This document shows positions 20,484 to 33,321 of a stretch of 64,000 nucleotides of DNA, piece by piece. The DNA is from Coix lacryma-jobi var. lacryma-jobi (lineage: Eukaryota; Streptophyta; Magnoliopsida; Poales; Poaceae). Made by a program: the position numbers and the translations under genes. The DNA lies in assembly GCA_009763385.1 (NCBI GenBank), contig CM019823.1, forward strand, positions 30,531,845 through 30,595,844, given 5' to 3'. How positions within the stretch are numbered: the first letter of the stretch is position 1; the number at the start of each line of letters is the position of its first letter. Under the pieces are notes generated by a model that was not told the DNA's origin, ran no database searches, and worked only from the letters and a program-made list of their open reading frames with translations.

Positions 20484-23400
20484 ATGGCCCCCCAGACCCA
20501 GGTGCTTCCCGCCCGAAGACTGGCGCCCGACGAAGACGACGCAGCGTGAGCTGGAGTCGCTGGTGGACCAGGGGCTTCACCGCCCCAACCCGCAAGAGGG
20601 GCCCGCGTGGTGGATTCTCCCGTCGGTGGACCACCAGGTGCCGCACCCCCCCGGAGGGGTACGTGGTGAGCTTCACGCGCTACCACCGCATGGGGCTTGG
20701 TGTTCCGCCGAGCCGCTTTATGCGGGGGATGGCTCACCACTTCGAGGTGGATTGCAGCACTGCAGCACTTCTCCCCCACTCAATCTCGCACCTAGCCATC
20801 TGCACGCGAGGGATACCTGAAGATCGAGCCCCATTGGGAGATGTTCGTCCACCTCTTCCGGGGAGCTCTTTCACAGGCCGTGAAGCCGAGCGGGAGGAGG
20901 CTCGCGCGCGCCGGCTCCCTCACCATCGCCGCGAGGATCGGTCCCTCGTCGGCCAACGTCCCCCGTCACTACCTCCGCTACAAGCTTTCCTCCAACCAGG
21001 CGGGGTGGGACGACCACTGGTTCTACCTGCGGAATGAGGACGGGCTCCTTCCGCAGTACACTGGCAGGATCATCAGCACGCGCCCTGAGAAGTGGAGCTG
21101 GGGCGTTGTGGCGGACAGGCAGCGCCACCTGATGCCGCTGATGAACACGATGTGGTCGCTGGTGGAGGAGAAGGGACTGACCGTCCAGGCGGTCATTTGG
21201 GCGTTCCATCATCGGGAGGGTCCTTCCTCTGGCGGACCGCCCCCTTCTCATGCACGAGATGGGGCAAATGCCCCCCGCCGAGGCGCTGAACAGGTCGAGG
21301 ATGGCCGAGGAGAGGCTGCCTCGAAACGAGGGTGTCTCCCGGGTGTCGGTCACGATCCACGGGCTGTTCCGCCCCGAGGAGACCAACCTGATCGCCATGG
21401 CACCCGACGCGGGGTGTCTTCGACCCGGTAAGCCTTTCTCAAGCTAGGCTGTTTCGAGCCTCCCCTCCTTTCTCTTTCTTCGAAACTTGTGTACTCTCCT
21501 TGTGTTTTTTCTCACCAAGTTTCCTTTTGCAGGGGGCGTTCACATATCGCGCGTTGAGGCCCCCGGTGAGGGAGGACGCCGCGGAAAGTCAGGTGAGGCG
21601 CCTCTCTGCTCAGAAAGATAAGGAGAGTAAGGATGCAAAGAGAAGAAAGAGAAAGAGAGGAACTTGCGTCGGGTGGATCGGGATCAGAGGCTTGCGAAGG
21701 CTCGTCGTAACCGACAGCCTGGAGAGGAGTCCCCCGAGCTCGACTACACGAGCTCAGAGGAGGAGGATGACGACGAGGAGGAGAGCGATGATGAAGGGAT
21801 GGATGCGCGTCTGAGGCGCGCGGGGGTCGTCGACGTCAGGGCTGACCACTCTTATGTGCAGGAGAATATCCTGGAGATCCCTCCAGCGAAGGGATCGCGC
21901 GGGACGCAGCAGCGGAAGGCCACGTCAGGCCCTGCCTCATCGGAGGCTCAGGGCACGTCGAGCTCCGTGCTGGTCGTGCCTCCTGACGCGAGGAAGCCTC
22001 GAACTCGGGGTGCCATCGCCGCGGCGCAGAAGGAGGCCACGACCGCGTCGACCCAGGCGGGGGGTCTCGAGAAGGGCCGTCCTCGAGGAGCGGTCAACAC
22101 GCCGAGAGGGACTCCCGGCCCGACCGCCGTAAGTCGTCGAGGACGACATCGAGCCCGCGGACGAGCGGGCAACATGAGGGGGCGTCGAGCCCCCGCCACC
22201 ATGACCATCGAGGGGGGAGCTCCCGGTCGTCTCGTGACGGGAGTCGCGAGCGATCCCGGAGCCCATCGCCGCACCGTCGCCGGGAGAAGGAGGCGGACGC
22301 GGGGGGGGCGACCGCCGGCACGAGCGCCGGAGCAGGTCCGGAGCCCGCGCAAGGAAAGGCGCCAAGAGGACCGCTCGAAGGAGACGCGGTCGTCCCCCCG
22401 GGACAAGAGACAGAAGGAGAGCTCCCCGCCGGGGTCGAGCCACGGGAAGCACCGGGAGCCTTCCCCTCATCCGAGCCACATGGAGACGGCTCAGGGGCAT
22501 GGCTCGAGCCATGGGGCGGGCTCGAAGCCCCCGAGCGGGTCTGGCGACTCGGGGAAGAAGTCCCGCCGTCGCTTTGGGTAAGTGACATTTCTTAATTTCG
22601 TTGGTAGTGAGGCTTTACCTTTTTACTTTGGTGATGTGTGCCGTTTCTGGCTTTTTCAGGGAAAGCGCTCCCGGCAGGAGGCGGACCCCGCGGTGTCCAA
22701 GCGGGCCAAGACCTCGAGCTCTGCTGAGGACCAAGCGCCTCGAGGTATGGCTCCTTCTTCTGCTGAAATGGCCGCTTGGCTGGTGAAGGCCCGAGCAGCC
22801 ATGGCTCGGTGAAGTCAAATGGCCGCCGCGATCTTGGTGAGGCCGACGCCGTCAACCACGGGGGTTGAGGCTTCTTTCTTCTGATTCTGACGGCGTTGTT
22901 CTCTTTTTCAGCAGGGACCGCGGTTCCTGGTGCCGAGCCCGCCGCCGCTGCGCTTCCGCACAGCACCCCCCCTCCTCCTCCTCCTCCTCCTTCTCCTCCG
23001 GTGCGCCTACCGAGAAGGCCACTCCACCCCCCCGTCACGGCGACCATCTCGGGGGGGGGGGGGGCACCCGAGACAGGCGCGGCTCCGTCATCGTCTGGGC
23101 TGAGGAGACAGCGGCCCTCGAGATCCCGATGACGCGAGCCGGCCCGCTGGACAAGATTCCTTCCGACGGAGCCTCGCGCGCCCCGCGGAGAAGGAGAAGG
23201 AGGGGGAGGCGTCGGTGGAGCAAGATACCGACGGTGGAGGAGCTCTTGGAGGAGCTGGAGAAGGAGCCGTCCCGGTCAAGGGCTCAGCGCTGGAGGGGGC
23301 TCTCGAGGCACCGGTCGGGGACGACAAGACGCCGGAAGACCCGATGAGGGAGGAGAGGCTCGAGGGGCCGGCGGGTAACGAGGCGGAGAGGGACGACCGT

Positions 23401-24709
23401 CCCTCGGCTGGCGCGGAGGAGAGCTTGGAGACGAGCCACCCTTGAGCCATCTGCTACCCCACCGCTCGATCCCCCGCCTCCATGCGATGTCGTTATCCCC
23501 CGCGGAGCGGTCGGCTCAGCAGGGGGTTCTGCGGGAGGCGCGGTCGCTCTTCAAGGATGTGACCGAGCTCGTGGCGCGGGCGGAGAGGGCCTTCGTGGAG
23601 GAGCGGACAAGTCCGCACGGTTGGCAGCTGCCCTCGCGAGGGCGGAGGGGGAGCTCCAGGAGCTCCGCGCTGAGCTGGGCCGGACCGCGCAGATGGCGGC
23701 CAGCTCAACGACGCTCAGGTGGAGACCCAGCGGCTCGAGATGAGGCCGCCCAAGCCAAGAGGGAGACCACCCACCGCTCTGTCCGCGGTGGAGGCGTCGA
23801 AGAAGGAGGCTGCCGACGCCCGTAGCGAGGCCGCCACCCGCCCGTCTGCAGCGGAGGCGGCGAGGAAGGAGGCCAAGGAGGCCAAGAGCGAGGCCGCCAC
23901 CGCCCTGGCTGCGGCGGAGGCAGCATGGAAGGAGGCCCAGGAGGACTTAAGTGCCGCTCGGCAGGAGGTGATCAATAAGGATCTGGCCCTTGCGCAGACG
24001 GGCAAGCTGGTCGAGGAGCTTAGGGGCCAAAAACTTGACGTGCTGTCCCAAAAGCATACGCTCGAGCAGCGCGTCAAGGTCCTTACCAGTGACTTTGACG
24101 CTCTGGGCGTGCACTGCCAAGGTATTGTTGTAATCTTCGGGCTTTGTCTTGCTTTGATTTCGAGATTCTTGCCACGCCGCGGACTTACTCTTTTCTGTTT
24201 GTTGCACAGATCTGGAGAAGACCGCCGAGGAGCTCCGCGAGATGAATCAGGCTCTCGTGGAGCAACTCCAGGGTGAGACCATGGTGGTGGAGCGGGCGCG
24301 CGGCACCCTCGACAGGCTCTGCTCCATGTGGGGTGCCGATCCGGTGGCCATGGCGGAGGGCGCAGTGGCTCGAGGCGACGCCCTGGTCGATGCCTTGTGC
24401 TTCTTCGACATGGCCGCGCGGGACCGTGTCAAGAGCGCTCTCCACCATGGCGTAAAGCAGGCGCTTGCGGCCGTCCGCTCCGGCTTCCGCTACCCGATCA
24501 ACGTCGTCGCCAAGGGCTTCGTCGAGATCGAGGGGAAGGACGAAGAGTGGAACGACCGCCGCGTCGACAAGATCCTGGAGAAGGTGGAGAGGCCGGGGGC
24601 GGCGCTCGCCAAGCTCTTCGAGGAGGACGTGCTGCCTCCTGGTCCGGACGTCGAGGCTGAGCCCGCAGCAGAAGATCTTGAGGAGGAGTTCCAGACTGAT
24701 GAGGAATGA
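20484..24709 (+). pseudogene. Antisense spliced gene of the Tat Gypsy ('putative gypsy type transposon' family)
   Basis: Lies opposite to gag-pol between pol and the 3' LTR. The first exon (20484-21427) encodes the conserved region with PPEDWRPTKTTQRELE, PPEGYVVSFTRYH and WSWGVV, matching the protein family annotated as putative gypsy type transposon (Transposase_28-like). Introns with good sites lie at 21428-21532, 22578-22659, about 22840-22910 and 24122-24209. Later exons are acidic, then Ala/Glu/Lys-rich coiled coil (about 23719-24121), then a C-terminal domain ending at 24709. Frame breaks near the start, at the C run near 20650 and at about 20750, plus a stop at 22810-22812, show it is decayed. 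Its biochemical role is unknown. Confidence 0.75.
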
Positions 24710-25316
24710 GGCCTGCGTGCCAAATTTGGGCGTTGAGGCCCTTGTAAAAAATCATGTCATGACTTATGGCCTGTCGAGGCCAATCATATGCGTATGACTT
24801 TATTTATTTAAAGAAGCTGTTTTCTTTTCAAATTTATTCGACCATTTCTCTTTGTCGCTAGCTCGAGTTTTTACCGGCTTGGTCTGTGTTCTTTCGATAC
24901 GCGTCATGAGTTCCTCGAGGGGAGGCGTAGGTAGGGTACCGTAGCCCGGGGGCGTGGGTGGCCGTCTACGTCGACGCCCCCCGCCTCTTGGAGGCTCGAG
25001 GTATCTACGGACTTAGACGTTGCTAGTACGCTCGAGATACGAATCGAGATGAGGGTCGAATTTTTGAAAAGAAAAGCGCGCTTTTTTCGGAGTCTGGGGG
25101 GGTCCCCCGTGTCAGCCCCCGAGGGAGGCTCGACCCTGAGTAAGGCAGGGTCGAGGCTACCTTAAGTCGCTAAGTAAAATGAAAGACAATGCACGAGTTT
25201 GTTCATTCATTTTTGACGTGTTTGTACAAAGCAACAAAATGTAGAAGGCCTCGAGGCCCTTAAGGGTAGAAGCGACGTAGCTGAGATATGTTCCACGCAT
25301 TCGCCAGGATCCTGCC
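24710..25316. other. Spacer between the antisense gene and the end of integrase
   Basis: About 600 bp with CTCGAG-rich segments and no coding signal. It should hold the converging 3' ends of the two opposite transcripts. Confidence 0.5.
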
Positions 25317-27173
25317 TTAACCGTCGTAGAGCTTGTATGTTCCTGGCTTGAGCACCTCAGCTACGGTGTATGGGCCCTCCCATGGAGGGGTGAGCTTGTG
25401 GCGCCCTCGATTATCTTGCAGCCGTCGAAGCACGAGGTCCCCCACCGCCAGGTCCCTTTTGCGCACGTGCTTGTCGTGGTAGCGTCGAAGTGTTTGCTGG
25501 TAGCGCGCGGAGTTGATGAGCGCTACGTCTCGAGCCTCCTCGAGCTGGTCCTTGGCGTTGGCGAGCCTCTCGTCGTTGGTTTGCTCGTTGTAGGCTTGAA
25601 GTCGAGGGGAGCCGTACTCGAGGTCCGTAGGTAGGACAGCCTCGGCGCCGTAGGTTAGGAAGAACGGAGTGAACCCGGTGGCTCGACTCGGCGTAGTCCT
25701 GAGGCCCCATAGCACCGAGGGAAGCTCTGCAGCCCAGCTCTTTCCAAAATTCTTGAGGGTCTTGAACAGCCTCGGCTTCAACCCGTGGAGTATCATGCCG
25801 TTGGCGCGCTCGACCTGCCCGTTGCATTGAGGGTATGCGACCGAGGCCCAGTTCACGCGGATGTTGTTGTCGTCGCAGAAGTTGGTGAACTTTTTGCCCA
25901 CGAATTGTGTGCCATTGTCGGTGATGATGATGTTGGGCACCCCAAACCGGTACATGATGTCGGAGATGAACTCGACGGCCTTCTCGGAGGTGGGGTTGCC
26001 TATAGGCTTAGCCTCGATCCACTTGGTGAATTTGTCGACAGCCACGAGCACGTGTGTGTATTTTCCATTTGTCGTCTTGAGGGGACCTACGAGGTCGAGC
26101 CCCCAGACGGCAAACGGCCAAGTGATGGGGATCATTTGCAGGGCGTGCGTGGGCTGGTGCGTTTGCTTGGCGTAGAACTGACACCCTTGGCAGGCTCGAA
26201 CCAGGCGCTTGGCGTCTCCAATGGCGGTTGGCCAGTAGAAGCCTTGGCGGAAGGCATTTCCCACCAAGGTCCTTGGCGCTGCGTGATGGCCGCAAGCCCC
26301 CGAGTGCATGTCGTCGAGGAGCCTGCGTCCTTCCTCGAGGGGGATGCAGCACTGAAGGATTCCTGATGGGCTTCGACGGTACAACTCTCGTTCGTCGCCG
26401 TAGATGACGTAGGTCTTGGCCCTTCGAGCGATGCGTCGGGCCTCCGTCTTGTCTTCTGGTAGCACGCCTTGCGTCAGGTAGTCGAGGATGGGCGTCCGCC
26501 AGTCGAGGGGTCGTGATGAAGAAGATGCGGGCGCGTCAATCTGCATCGCCTCAGCGGATGTCGAGGGGTCGTTCTCGAGGGGTGGCTTTGAAGGTCGAGC
26601 CCCCGTGTCCGGCTCGAGGGGTGGCATCGAGGGGCCAGCCCCCGGGCCGATTTTGACGGATGGCTCGAAAATGTCCCTCGAGAAGACATCTGGTGGGATG
26701 GTGCCGCGCGTGGATGCTAACTTAGCCAGCTCGTCAGCGGCCTCGTTGTACTTTCGAGCGATGTGGTTGAGCTCGAGGCCGTAGAACTTGTCTTCTAGTT
26801 TGCGCACTTCTCCGCAGTATGCTTCCATCTTGGGATCGATGCAGCTCGAGGCCTTCATGACCTGGTTGACGACGAGCTGCGAGTCCCCTCGAACGTCGAG
26901 GCGTCGGACCCCAAGCTCGAGGGTGATACGCAACCCGTTGACGAGGGCCTCGTACTCGGCGACGTTGTTGGAGGCGGGGAAGTGCAAGCGCAGCAGGTAG
27001 CGCATGTGGACTCTGAGGGGTGAGATGAAGAGCAGGCCTGCGCCTGCCCCTGTATTCATGAGGGACCCGTCGAAGTACATAGTCCAGAGTTCGGCTTGGA
27101 TTTGTGCCAGCGGGAGCTGGGTGTCGGTCCACTCAGCAACGAAGTCCGCCAACGCTTGCGACTTGATGGCTTT
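25317..27173 (-). pseudogene. Tat Gypsy pol, C-terminal part: second RNase H and integrase
   Basis: About 611 codons remain open after the stop at 27174. A plant-retroelement RNase H of the archaeal type comes first, with Asp in YFDGS (about residue 28), AEYEAL, RGDSQ and NEAADEL. The integrase has a zinc-binding HHCC motif (His 283 and 289, Cys 321 and 324) and a DDE triad at about Asp353, Asp412 and Glu448 with the normal 35-residue last spacing. The end is a short chromatin-side tail with DLVLRR and GPYTV. The catalytic residues are intact, but the part is separated from the rest by a stop codon. Confidence 0.9.
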
Positions 27174-28538
27174 TCATGGAGCGTAGGTGATGGCCTCCCC
27201 CATCAGCTCGGCGGACCACTTGGCGATGCGCCCCGTGGCCTCCCGGTTGTTGATGATCTCCCCGAGGGGGAAGGACGATACCACCATCACAGGATGAGCG
27301 AGGAAATAATGCTGGAGCTTGCGCCTTGTGATGATGATGCCGTAGAGCAGCTTCTGGATGTGCGGGTACCGGGCCTTGGCCTCGGAGAGCACCTCACTGA
27401 TGAAGTACACCGGCCGTTGGACTGGTAGCGCGTGACCCTCCTCGTGTCTCTCGACGACTACGACCGCGCTGACCACCTGGGTGGTTGCGGCCACGTAGAG
27501 GAGGAGAGGCTCGGGGGAATCGTCACCGTGGGCTGGTCGTGGTGGCACGAGAATTGGCGCGGAGGTCAGCAACCCCTTCAACTTGGTTAGGGCCTCCTCG
27601 GCTTCGACGGTCCACGCAAAGCGTTCCGTTTTCTTCAGCAGGCGGTAGAGCGGTAGCGCCTTTTCCCCTAGCTTCAAGATGAACCTGCTGAGAGCGGCTA
27701 GACAGCCTGTCACTTTCTGTACGCCCTTGAGGTCTCGAATTGGGCCCATCCTCGTGACTGCTGAGATCTTTTCGGGGTTAGCCTCGATCCCCCGTTGTGA
27801 GACAATGTAGCCAAGTAGCATGCCTCGAGGCACACCAAAGACACATTTCTTGGGGTTGAGTTTCACATTCTTGGCCCGGAGGCACTCGAACGTGATCTCG
27901 AGATTGCTGATGAGGTCCCCGACTTCCTTGGTCTTAACCACGATGTCATCGACGTAGGCCTCGACGGTTTTGCCTATGTGTTCGCCAAAGACATGCTGCA
28001 TACAACGCTGATATGTTGCCCCGGCGTTTCGAAGGCCGAAGGGCATTGTAACATAGCAATACATACCAAAAGGCGTAATAAAAGAGGTAGCGAGCTCGTC
28101 GGATTCTTTCATCTTAATCTGGTGGTAGCCGGAATACGCATCGAGAAACGAAAGTACTTCGCACCCCGCAGTGGAATCGACAATCTGATCAATTCTAGGT
28201 AAAGGAAATGGAACTTTTGGACATGCTTTATTCAGACCAGTGTAGTCTACACACATCCGCATTTTTCCATTCTTTTTCCTAACTAGTACAGGGTTAGCTA
28301 GCCACTCTGGGTGAAATACCTCCTTGATGAATCCAGCCGCCAGCAGCTTGTGCACCTCCTCGCCGATGATCCTACGCTTCTCCTCGTCGAAGCGGCGCAG
28401 GCGTTGCTTCACCGGTCTGGACCCGGCCTGGATCTCCAAGGCGTGCTCGGCGACTCCCCTCGGTACGCCTGGCATGTCCGAGGGGCTCCACGCAAACATG
28501 TCGATGTTCGCACGGAGAAAATCGACGAGCACTGCTTC
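27174..28538 (-). pseudogene. Tat Gypsy pol, N-terminal part: reverse transcriptase and first RNase H
   Basis: About 452 codons in the same frame as gag and integrase, bounded by TAG (28539-28541) and TGA (27174-27176). The reverse transcriptase shows VRKKNGKMRMCVDYTGLN, FLDAYSGYHQI (Asp near 131), MPFGLRNAGATYQ and the catalytic YVDD (about 193-196). The following RNase H-like domain lacks a clear catalytic set, as is usual in Tat elements where a second RNase H takes over. Confidence 0.9.
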
Positions 28539-31500
28539 CTATTTAGGCTCGAGGCTGGCACTGATGGCCATCGTCTTGCCGTCGGTCGAGGTCGGGTTGA
28601 TGGGTATCTGCTTGGTGTGCTCTGCCGGCTCGAAGGTGCCGGCGTGGCGCTTTGCTTCAGGGGCCTCGGTGGCCAGGGCAGCCAGGGCCTCGAGCGAGTC
28701 GATTTGGACGTTGGCCTCTCCACGCTCGACGCACTCCACGTCGCAGTGGTATGCGTGTTCGTAGGAGGTGTCGATGGTGATGACCCCTTTCGGCCCCGAC
28801 ATCTTGAGCTTTAAGTATGTGTAGTTGGGGACCGCCATGAACTTGGCGTAGCCAGGCCTACCGATGATGGCGTGGTAGGTCCCTTGGAACCCAACCACCT
28901 CGAAGGTGAGCGTCTCCCGGCGGAAGTTGGTCGGCGTGCCAAAGCAAACAGGTAGGTCGATGCGCCCGAGGGGGTGGGCCTTCTTTCCTGGTACGACTCC
29001 GTGAAACCCCCCGACGCTGGGTCGGAGCTGGTCCCTCGAAATCCCCAGGAGGTCGAGGGTCTCGAGGTACATGATGTTGAGGCTCGAGCCCCCATCCATC
29101 AATACCTTGGAGAACCGTACGTCGATGATGACGGGGTCGACGACGAGGGGGTACACCCCCGGATTCACGACATGGTCCGGATGGTCGTCACGGTCGAACG
29201 TGATCGGCGCATCAGACCAGTCAAGATACCGGGGGGCGTCATGGCAGAGTGTAAAGACCTCCCGGCGCTCTTTCTTTCTCTCTCGAGCTGAGAGCCCGAC
29301 GGTTGAGCCCCCGTAGATCATGTAGCAGTCGCGCACCGGGGGGAAGTTGCTGTCAGCGTCCCCGTTGTCGCGTCGATTGTTGTCCTTGCCCTTAGGCGCG
29401 TCTTCCTTCTTGTCGCCGAGCTTGGAGTAGAAGCCCTTAATCATTCGGCAGTCCTTCAACTTGTGATTCGTGGGACCCTTGTGATAAGGGCAGGGGTCCT
29501 CGAGCATTTTGTCGAAGACCGCCCCGTCAGGGGGGCCTCGAGGCTTCTTATGCTCGAGGGCGCCCGCGAACACTTCTTCATCGTCGTCGTCATCGGCGCT
29601 GTGCTTCGCCTTCTGACCTTGGCCTTTGTTCTTCTTCTTTTTGTTGTTGTTGTTGCGGTTCTTGACGTTGTTGCCCTTGCTCGAGCCCTCCGTCGTGGCC
29701 ACCGCCTTGCCTTTGTCCGTGGAGCGGCCAAAGAAGGCCCCCACTGCCTCGTCTCCTGAGGCAAAGCTGGTGACACGATCCATTAGATCCTCGACCGTCC
29801 TGGGACGGTAGCGCCCTAGCTCGTGGACTAGCTCTTGGCATGTCGTGCCCGCGAGGAACGCTGAGATGACATCCTCATCAGGCACGTGGGGGAGCTCGAG
29901 GCGCTGCTTCGAGAATCGCCGAGCGAAGTCGCGGAGGGGCTCGTCCGCTGTCTGTCTGCAACGTCGTAGATCCCAGGGGTTGCCTGGGCGCACGCAAGTC
30001 CCCTTGAAATTCCCATCGAAGACCCTGACTAGGTCGGCCCAGTCATGGATCTGATCCGGCGGGAGCCCCTCGAGCCACCGACGGGCGGTGTCTGAGAGGT
30101 AGAGTGGGAGCTGGCGTATGATCACGCGATCGTCGCTCTTCGCCCCGCCCAGTTGGCAGCTCAGGCGGAAGTCGGAGAGCCATAGCTTGGGCTCGATCTC
30201 CCCGTCGTACTTCACGATGTTGGTCGGCGATCGAAAGCGATCGGGGAGGGTCGAGCTGCGGATGGCCCGACTGAAGACCCTGGGGCCCGGGGGCTCGAGG
30301 GCTTGCCGGTCCTCGTCACTGTCGTAGCACCCTCCTCGATGGGCGTTATAGCCACGCTCCTCGGCCCCTATGTCCTTGCGCCGGCGGTTGATGTTGTTGC
30401 GGGCGTCATTGGGGTCTCGAGGTGGCCGGTTGTCGACGATCCGCTCCCGGACTCGCCTGGCTCGAGAGGCGTCCAGCTGGTGGACGGACGTCTCACGCTC
30501 ATTGCGGGGCGTGTCTGCTGGCTTCCCCGAGGCCGCTCTGCGCCGGCGCGAGGCTGAGCTCTCGGCTTGCTGCAGAGCGGCTGTCTCGAGGAGGTTCTTC
30601 ATTTCCCCGAGCATGCGCCTGGCGTCAGGGTTGGAGATGGCGGGTAGATCGCGGAGCAGCATCGCGGCCGCCACCACGTTCTGCCCGGCTCGCGGGAAGC
30701 GAACCTCAGGGCGTGCTGGTGCCCCGTCCTCGTGGATCTGCCGGTGGACCTCTCGTGCGCGGCCACGTGCGCCGGCGCCTCGAGGTGGGGCTTGTTCCTG
30801 CACAAGAGCTTGCTCGAGCTGCAGCAGGCGTTGTCGGTCCTCCTCAGCCTTGTTGATCGCCTCCCGCAGCTGCGCGAGCTGCGCCGCCCGGTCGTCGTTG
30901 TGCTGAGGTGGTGCATCCGGTGCCGGAGGTTCGTTCCTCCTCCGAACGTGTGGTCCGCCTGCCGCAGCCACGTCTCCGGGCTCTTCGAGGTTGAGCGCCG
31001 GCCTGGTGTCGTCGTCGCCGTCGTCCTCGGCATCGTCCACGACCCCTTAGAGCTGGAAGCACTCCCTGGTGGGATCCCAGAGGTCAGGGTCGTGGTAGTC
31101 GTACTCGTCGGAGTCGGAGCTGTTGATGTCGCGCCGCCTCGGCTCGTGCTGGGACTGCAGCTCGCGGTACCACTCTCCGACGGTGGCTCGCCGGGGTGGC
31201 TCGACGACACGTGAGATGCCGCGGTCGAGGTGCATGGGGTAGACGATCTCCAGGTCGGCGGTGACTCGTAGGATTACGCCCGGACGTTCCTCCCGCTCTG
31301 CCGCCGCTCGGTCCTGACGGCGCTTGTCGAGGTGGTGGGCGTAGACAGCTGCGGAGTTGTTGAGGCCGAACGGGTGCTGCTGGCGTCGAGCGCGGTACAC
31401 CCCGCGCGGGAGGAAGCCATGTGGTGTCGACGGAGCACGGCTCGGGGGGCCTCTGGCCAGGCTCCCGGTCCGTGCGCATGACGAACGCGAACTCGCTGGG

Positions 31501-31830
31501 AGAGTGCGCGCGCGCCCTAGAAGTCTCCGGCCGTGCGCCGGGCAGGTTCCTCCTCGGGGACTCTGTGCCGGCCGCGGGGAAGTGGGCGTATGCCATGGGC
31601 GCCGCCTGTGTCTGGCGACGGTGGTGACGACGGCGCCGCTCACTAGGTGGCGACGCGTGGTGGTGCGGGCGACGCGCCACGCCCCCCGCGCGGGGTGGCG
31701 TGACACGCCCTCTAATCGGGCTCTCCGTGGAGAGCAGGGTCAGCTCAATGCCGTTGCCGGTGGCCAGGAACTCGAGGCTCCCGAACCAGATGATGGCACC
31801 AGCAGAGAACGAAGGAGTGGGGGAAGCCAT
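28539..31830 (-). pseudogene. Tat Gypsy gag and protease, with one stop and one frameshift
   Basis: From about 31040 an open frame of ~833 codons encodes an acidic, low-complexity N-terminus, the retrotransposon gag domain (about residues 270-400, with WLEGLPPD and DFARRFSKQR), a Lys/Asn-rich linker, a degenerate CCHC-like knuckle (CPYHKGPTNHKLKDC), and the aspartic protease motif DGGSS near residue 648. A TAA at 31047-31049 separates it from an upstream ~215-codon segment in the same frame. The likely N-terminus starts near 31830 (MASPTPSFSAGAIIWFGS) in another frame, so a frameshift lies around 31420-31500. Confidence 0.85.
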
Positions 31831-31870
31831 CCAGAAAACAACGAGAAACCGACTTCCGACACGTGAAGGC

Positions 31871-31887
31871 CCCTACCTGGCGCGCCA
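31871..31887 (-). other. Primer-binding site of the Tat Gypsy
   Basis: Read on the minus strand, TGGCGCGCCAGGTAGGG begins 2 bp after the right LTR. It is the tRNA primer site expected next to the 5' LTR and fixes the element's direction. The exact tRNA was not assigned. Confidence 0.75.
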
Positions 31888-31889
31888 AC

Positions 31890-33075
31890 TGTCGGTGTTT
31901 CGACCCCGGGGGTATGACACCAACTAGTAATATGATCGTGTGCTCTCTTTCTGGATGGTGATGCAAGATGACACAAGGATTTATCCTGGTTCGGGCAAAG
32001 AAGGCCCTACGTCCAGCGGGGGAGGAGGTTCTTGTATTACTTGCACCTGAGTGCTTGTACAGGTGCAATACAAGCTCAATGAGTGTGGGCGAGAGTCTGG
32101 ACTCGTGTGTGTGTGTGTGTACCTGTCTAGGCTTGTCTAGACGTGTGCGTGAAGGGCCCTGGTGTCCTCTTTTATAGACCAAGAGGAGGCCAGGGTTACA
32201 CAGGAGCGGCATGTACAACGCCCAATACGGCGAAGGGTAGGAAGTCTGTCTTGTCGGGGTCACTGGAGCCGGCGTGGGTGTTGCTGTTGAGGCGTCCTTG
32301 AAGCGTGGCCTCCATTCCGGGCGCGGACGTGGAGGCGTGGCGACGTGGAGGCCGTGCAGCGCCCATTCCGACGCGTACAGGACGTGTCAGGGTCCCTCCG
32401 GGTCTTGGGGCACCTGTCCTCCAATATCACGAAAGCAGTCAGGGCTCGAGGGGCACAGGGCCGACCTCGAGGCGGCCCCTTCTAGGGGGGGGGGGGGGGG
32501 CTCGAGCCCCCGCGGGTATGGGCAAGTCCCGGAAAACCCGGCTGTGCAGCGGGAATCCAGGTCTCGAGATGTGGCTCGAGTGTGCTACAGTGCGGGGCAT
32601 GGCGTAACAGTGCTGTACGTGTGCCTTTTTGCCCATGCTTGCGGTGAAAAAGGAGGCTTGACCTTGGCTCCGGTTCACTGTGGCACACGTTGTGTACCAG
32701 AGGATGTGACCGGAGTAGGTGGACGCATTAATTGCGCAGTATGGGGCCGGTATCCAATGTCTGGTGCTGCTCGAGGGGGGTACGACGTGTCTCGAGGGAT
32801 AGGTTACCGCGTTAGAGAGGCTCGAGGTCCCCACGTTGGGTCTCGAGGAGCGGTGTACGGCTGTAGTGGGCTCGAGGCCTATGTGCTGGGGCTCGAGAGG
32901 CAGGCTACCATGAGGCGGTCGGTAAGGCTTCGGTGGGCTCGGGCTTCTCGGCGGCGGGCCAGCGTTGTAGGCCTCGAGGGGTTGGACTAGTTAGGTCTCT
33001 TATTAATTGGTGCTCTAGGTTTAACATATTTGTTTTGTGTTGATTGGGGGTACCCCTTTTTGTGGTCCCCCGACA
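31890..33075 (-). repeat. Right (5') LTR of the Tat Gypsy
   Basis: 1,186 bp, TG...CA ends. It differs from the left LTR by a longer (GT)n run, a G-run change and about 12 substitutions, 11 of them transitions by eye. Confidence 0.93.
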
Positions 33076-33321
33076 CTTATTGTTGCTTATATGAGAAAGA
33101 TACTCATGTGTTTTCATTTCTATCGTAGGGAAGTGAGTTGAAGAGAATGTTATAAGTTGCAAAGTACAAATATAGCATGGTGATCTATAGAATCTATTTC
33201 CCTCTCTCACCCTATGAATTTGAGATAGACACCTTGGAAAGTGGTGGAATGTTAAATTTCAAAATAAATAGGCTAGTTTATTAAGTGAATTCCAATTTCT
33301 CTAAAATAAAAGGATCCAAAC

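Larger units (their letters stand above)
18159..33075 (-). mobile_element. Complete Tat-lineage (Retand-type) Gypsy LTR retrotransposon
   Basis: A 14.9-kb element flanked by the 5-bp duplication CTTAT (18154-18158 and 33076-33080). Gag-pol lies on the minus strand, so the 5' LTR is on the right. It carries a primer-binding site next to the right LTR, a purine tract next to the left LTR, gag, protease, reverse transcriptase, RNase H, a second RNase H and integrase, and a long antisense gene between pol and the 3' LTR. The second RNase H and antisense gene place it in the Tat clade. By-eye comparison of the LTRs gives about 12 clear substitutions plus a few indels in 1.18 kb, so it is fairly young. 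Three in-frame stops and a gag frameshift disable it. Confidence 0.93.
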
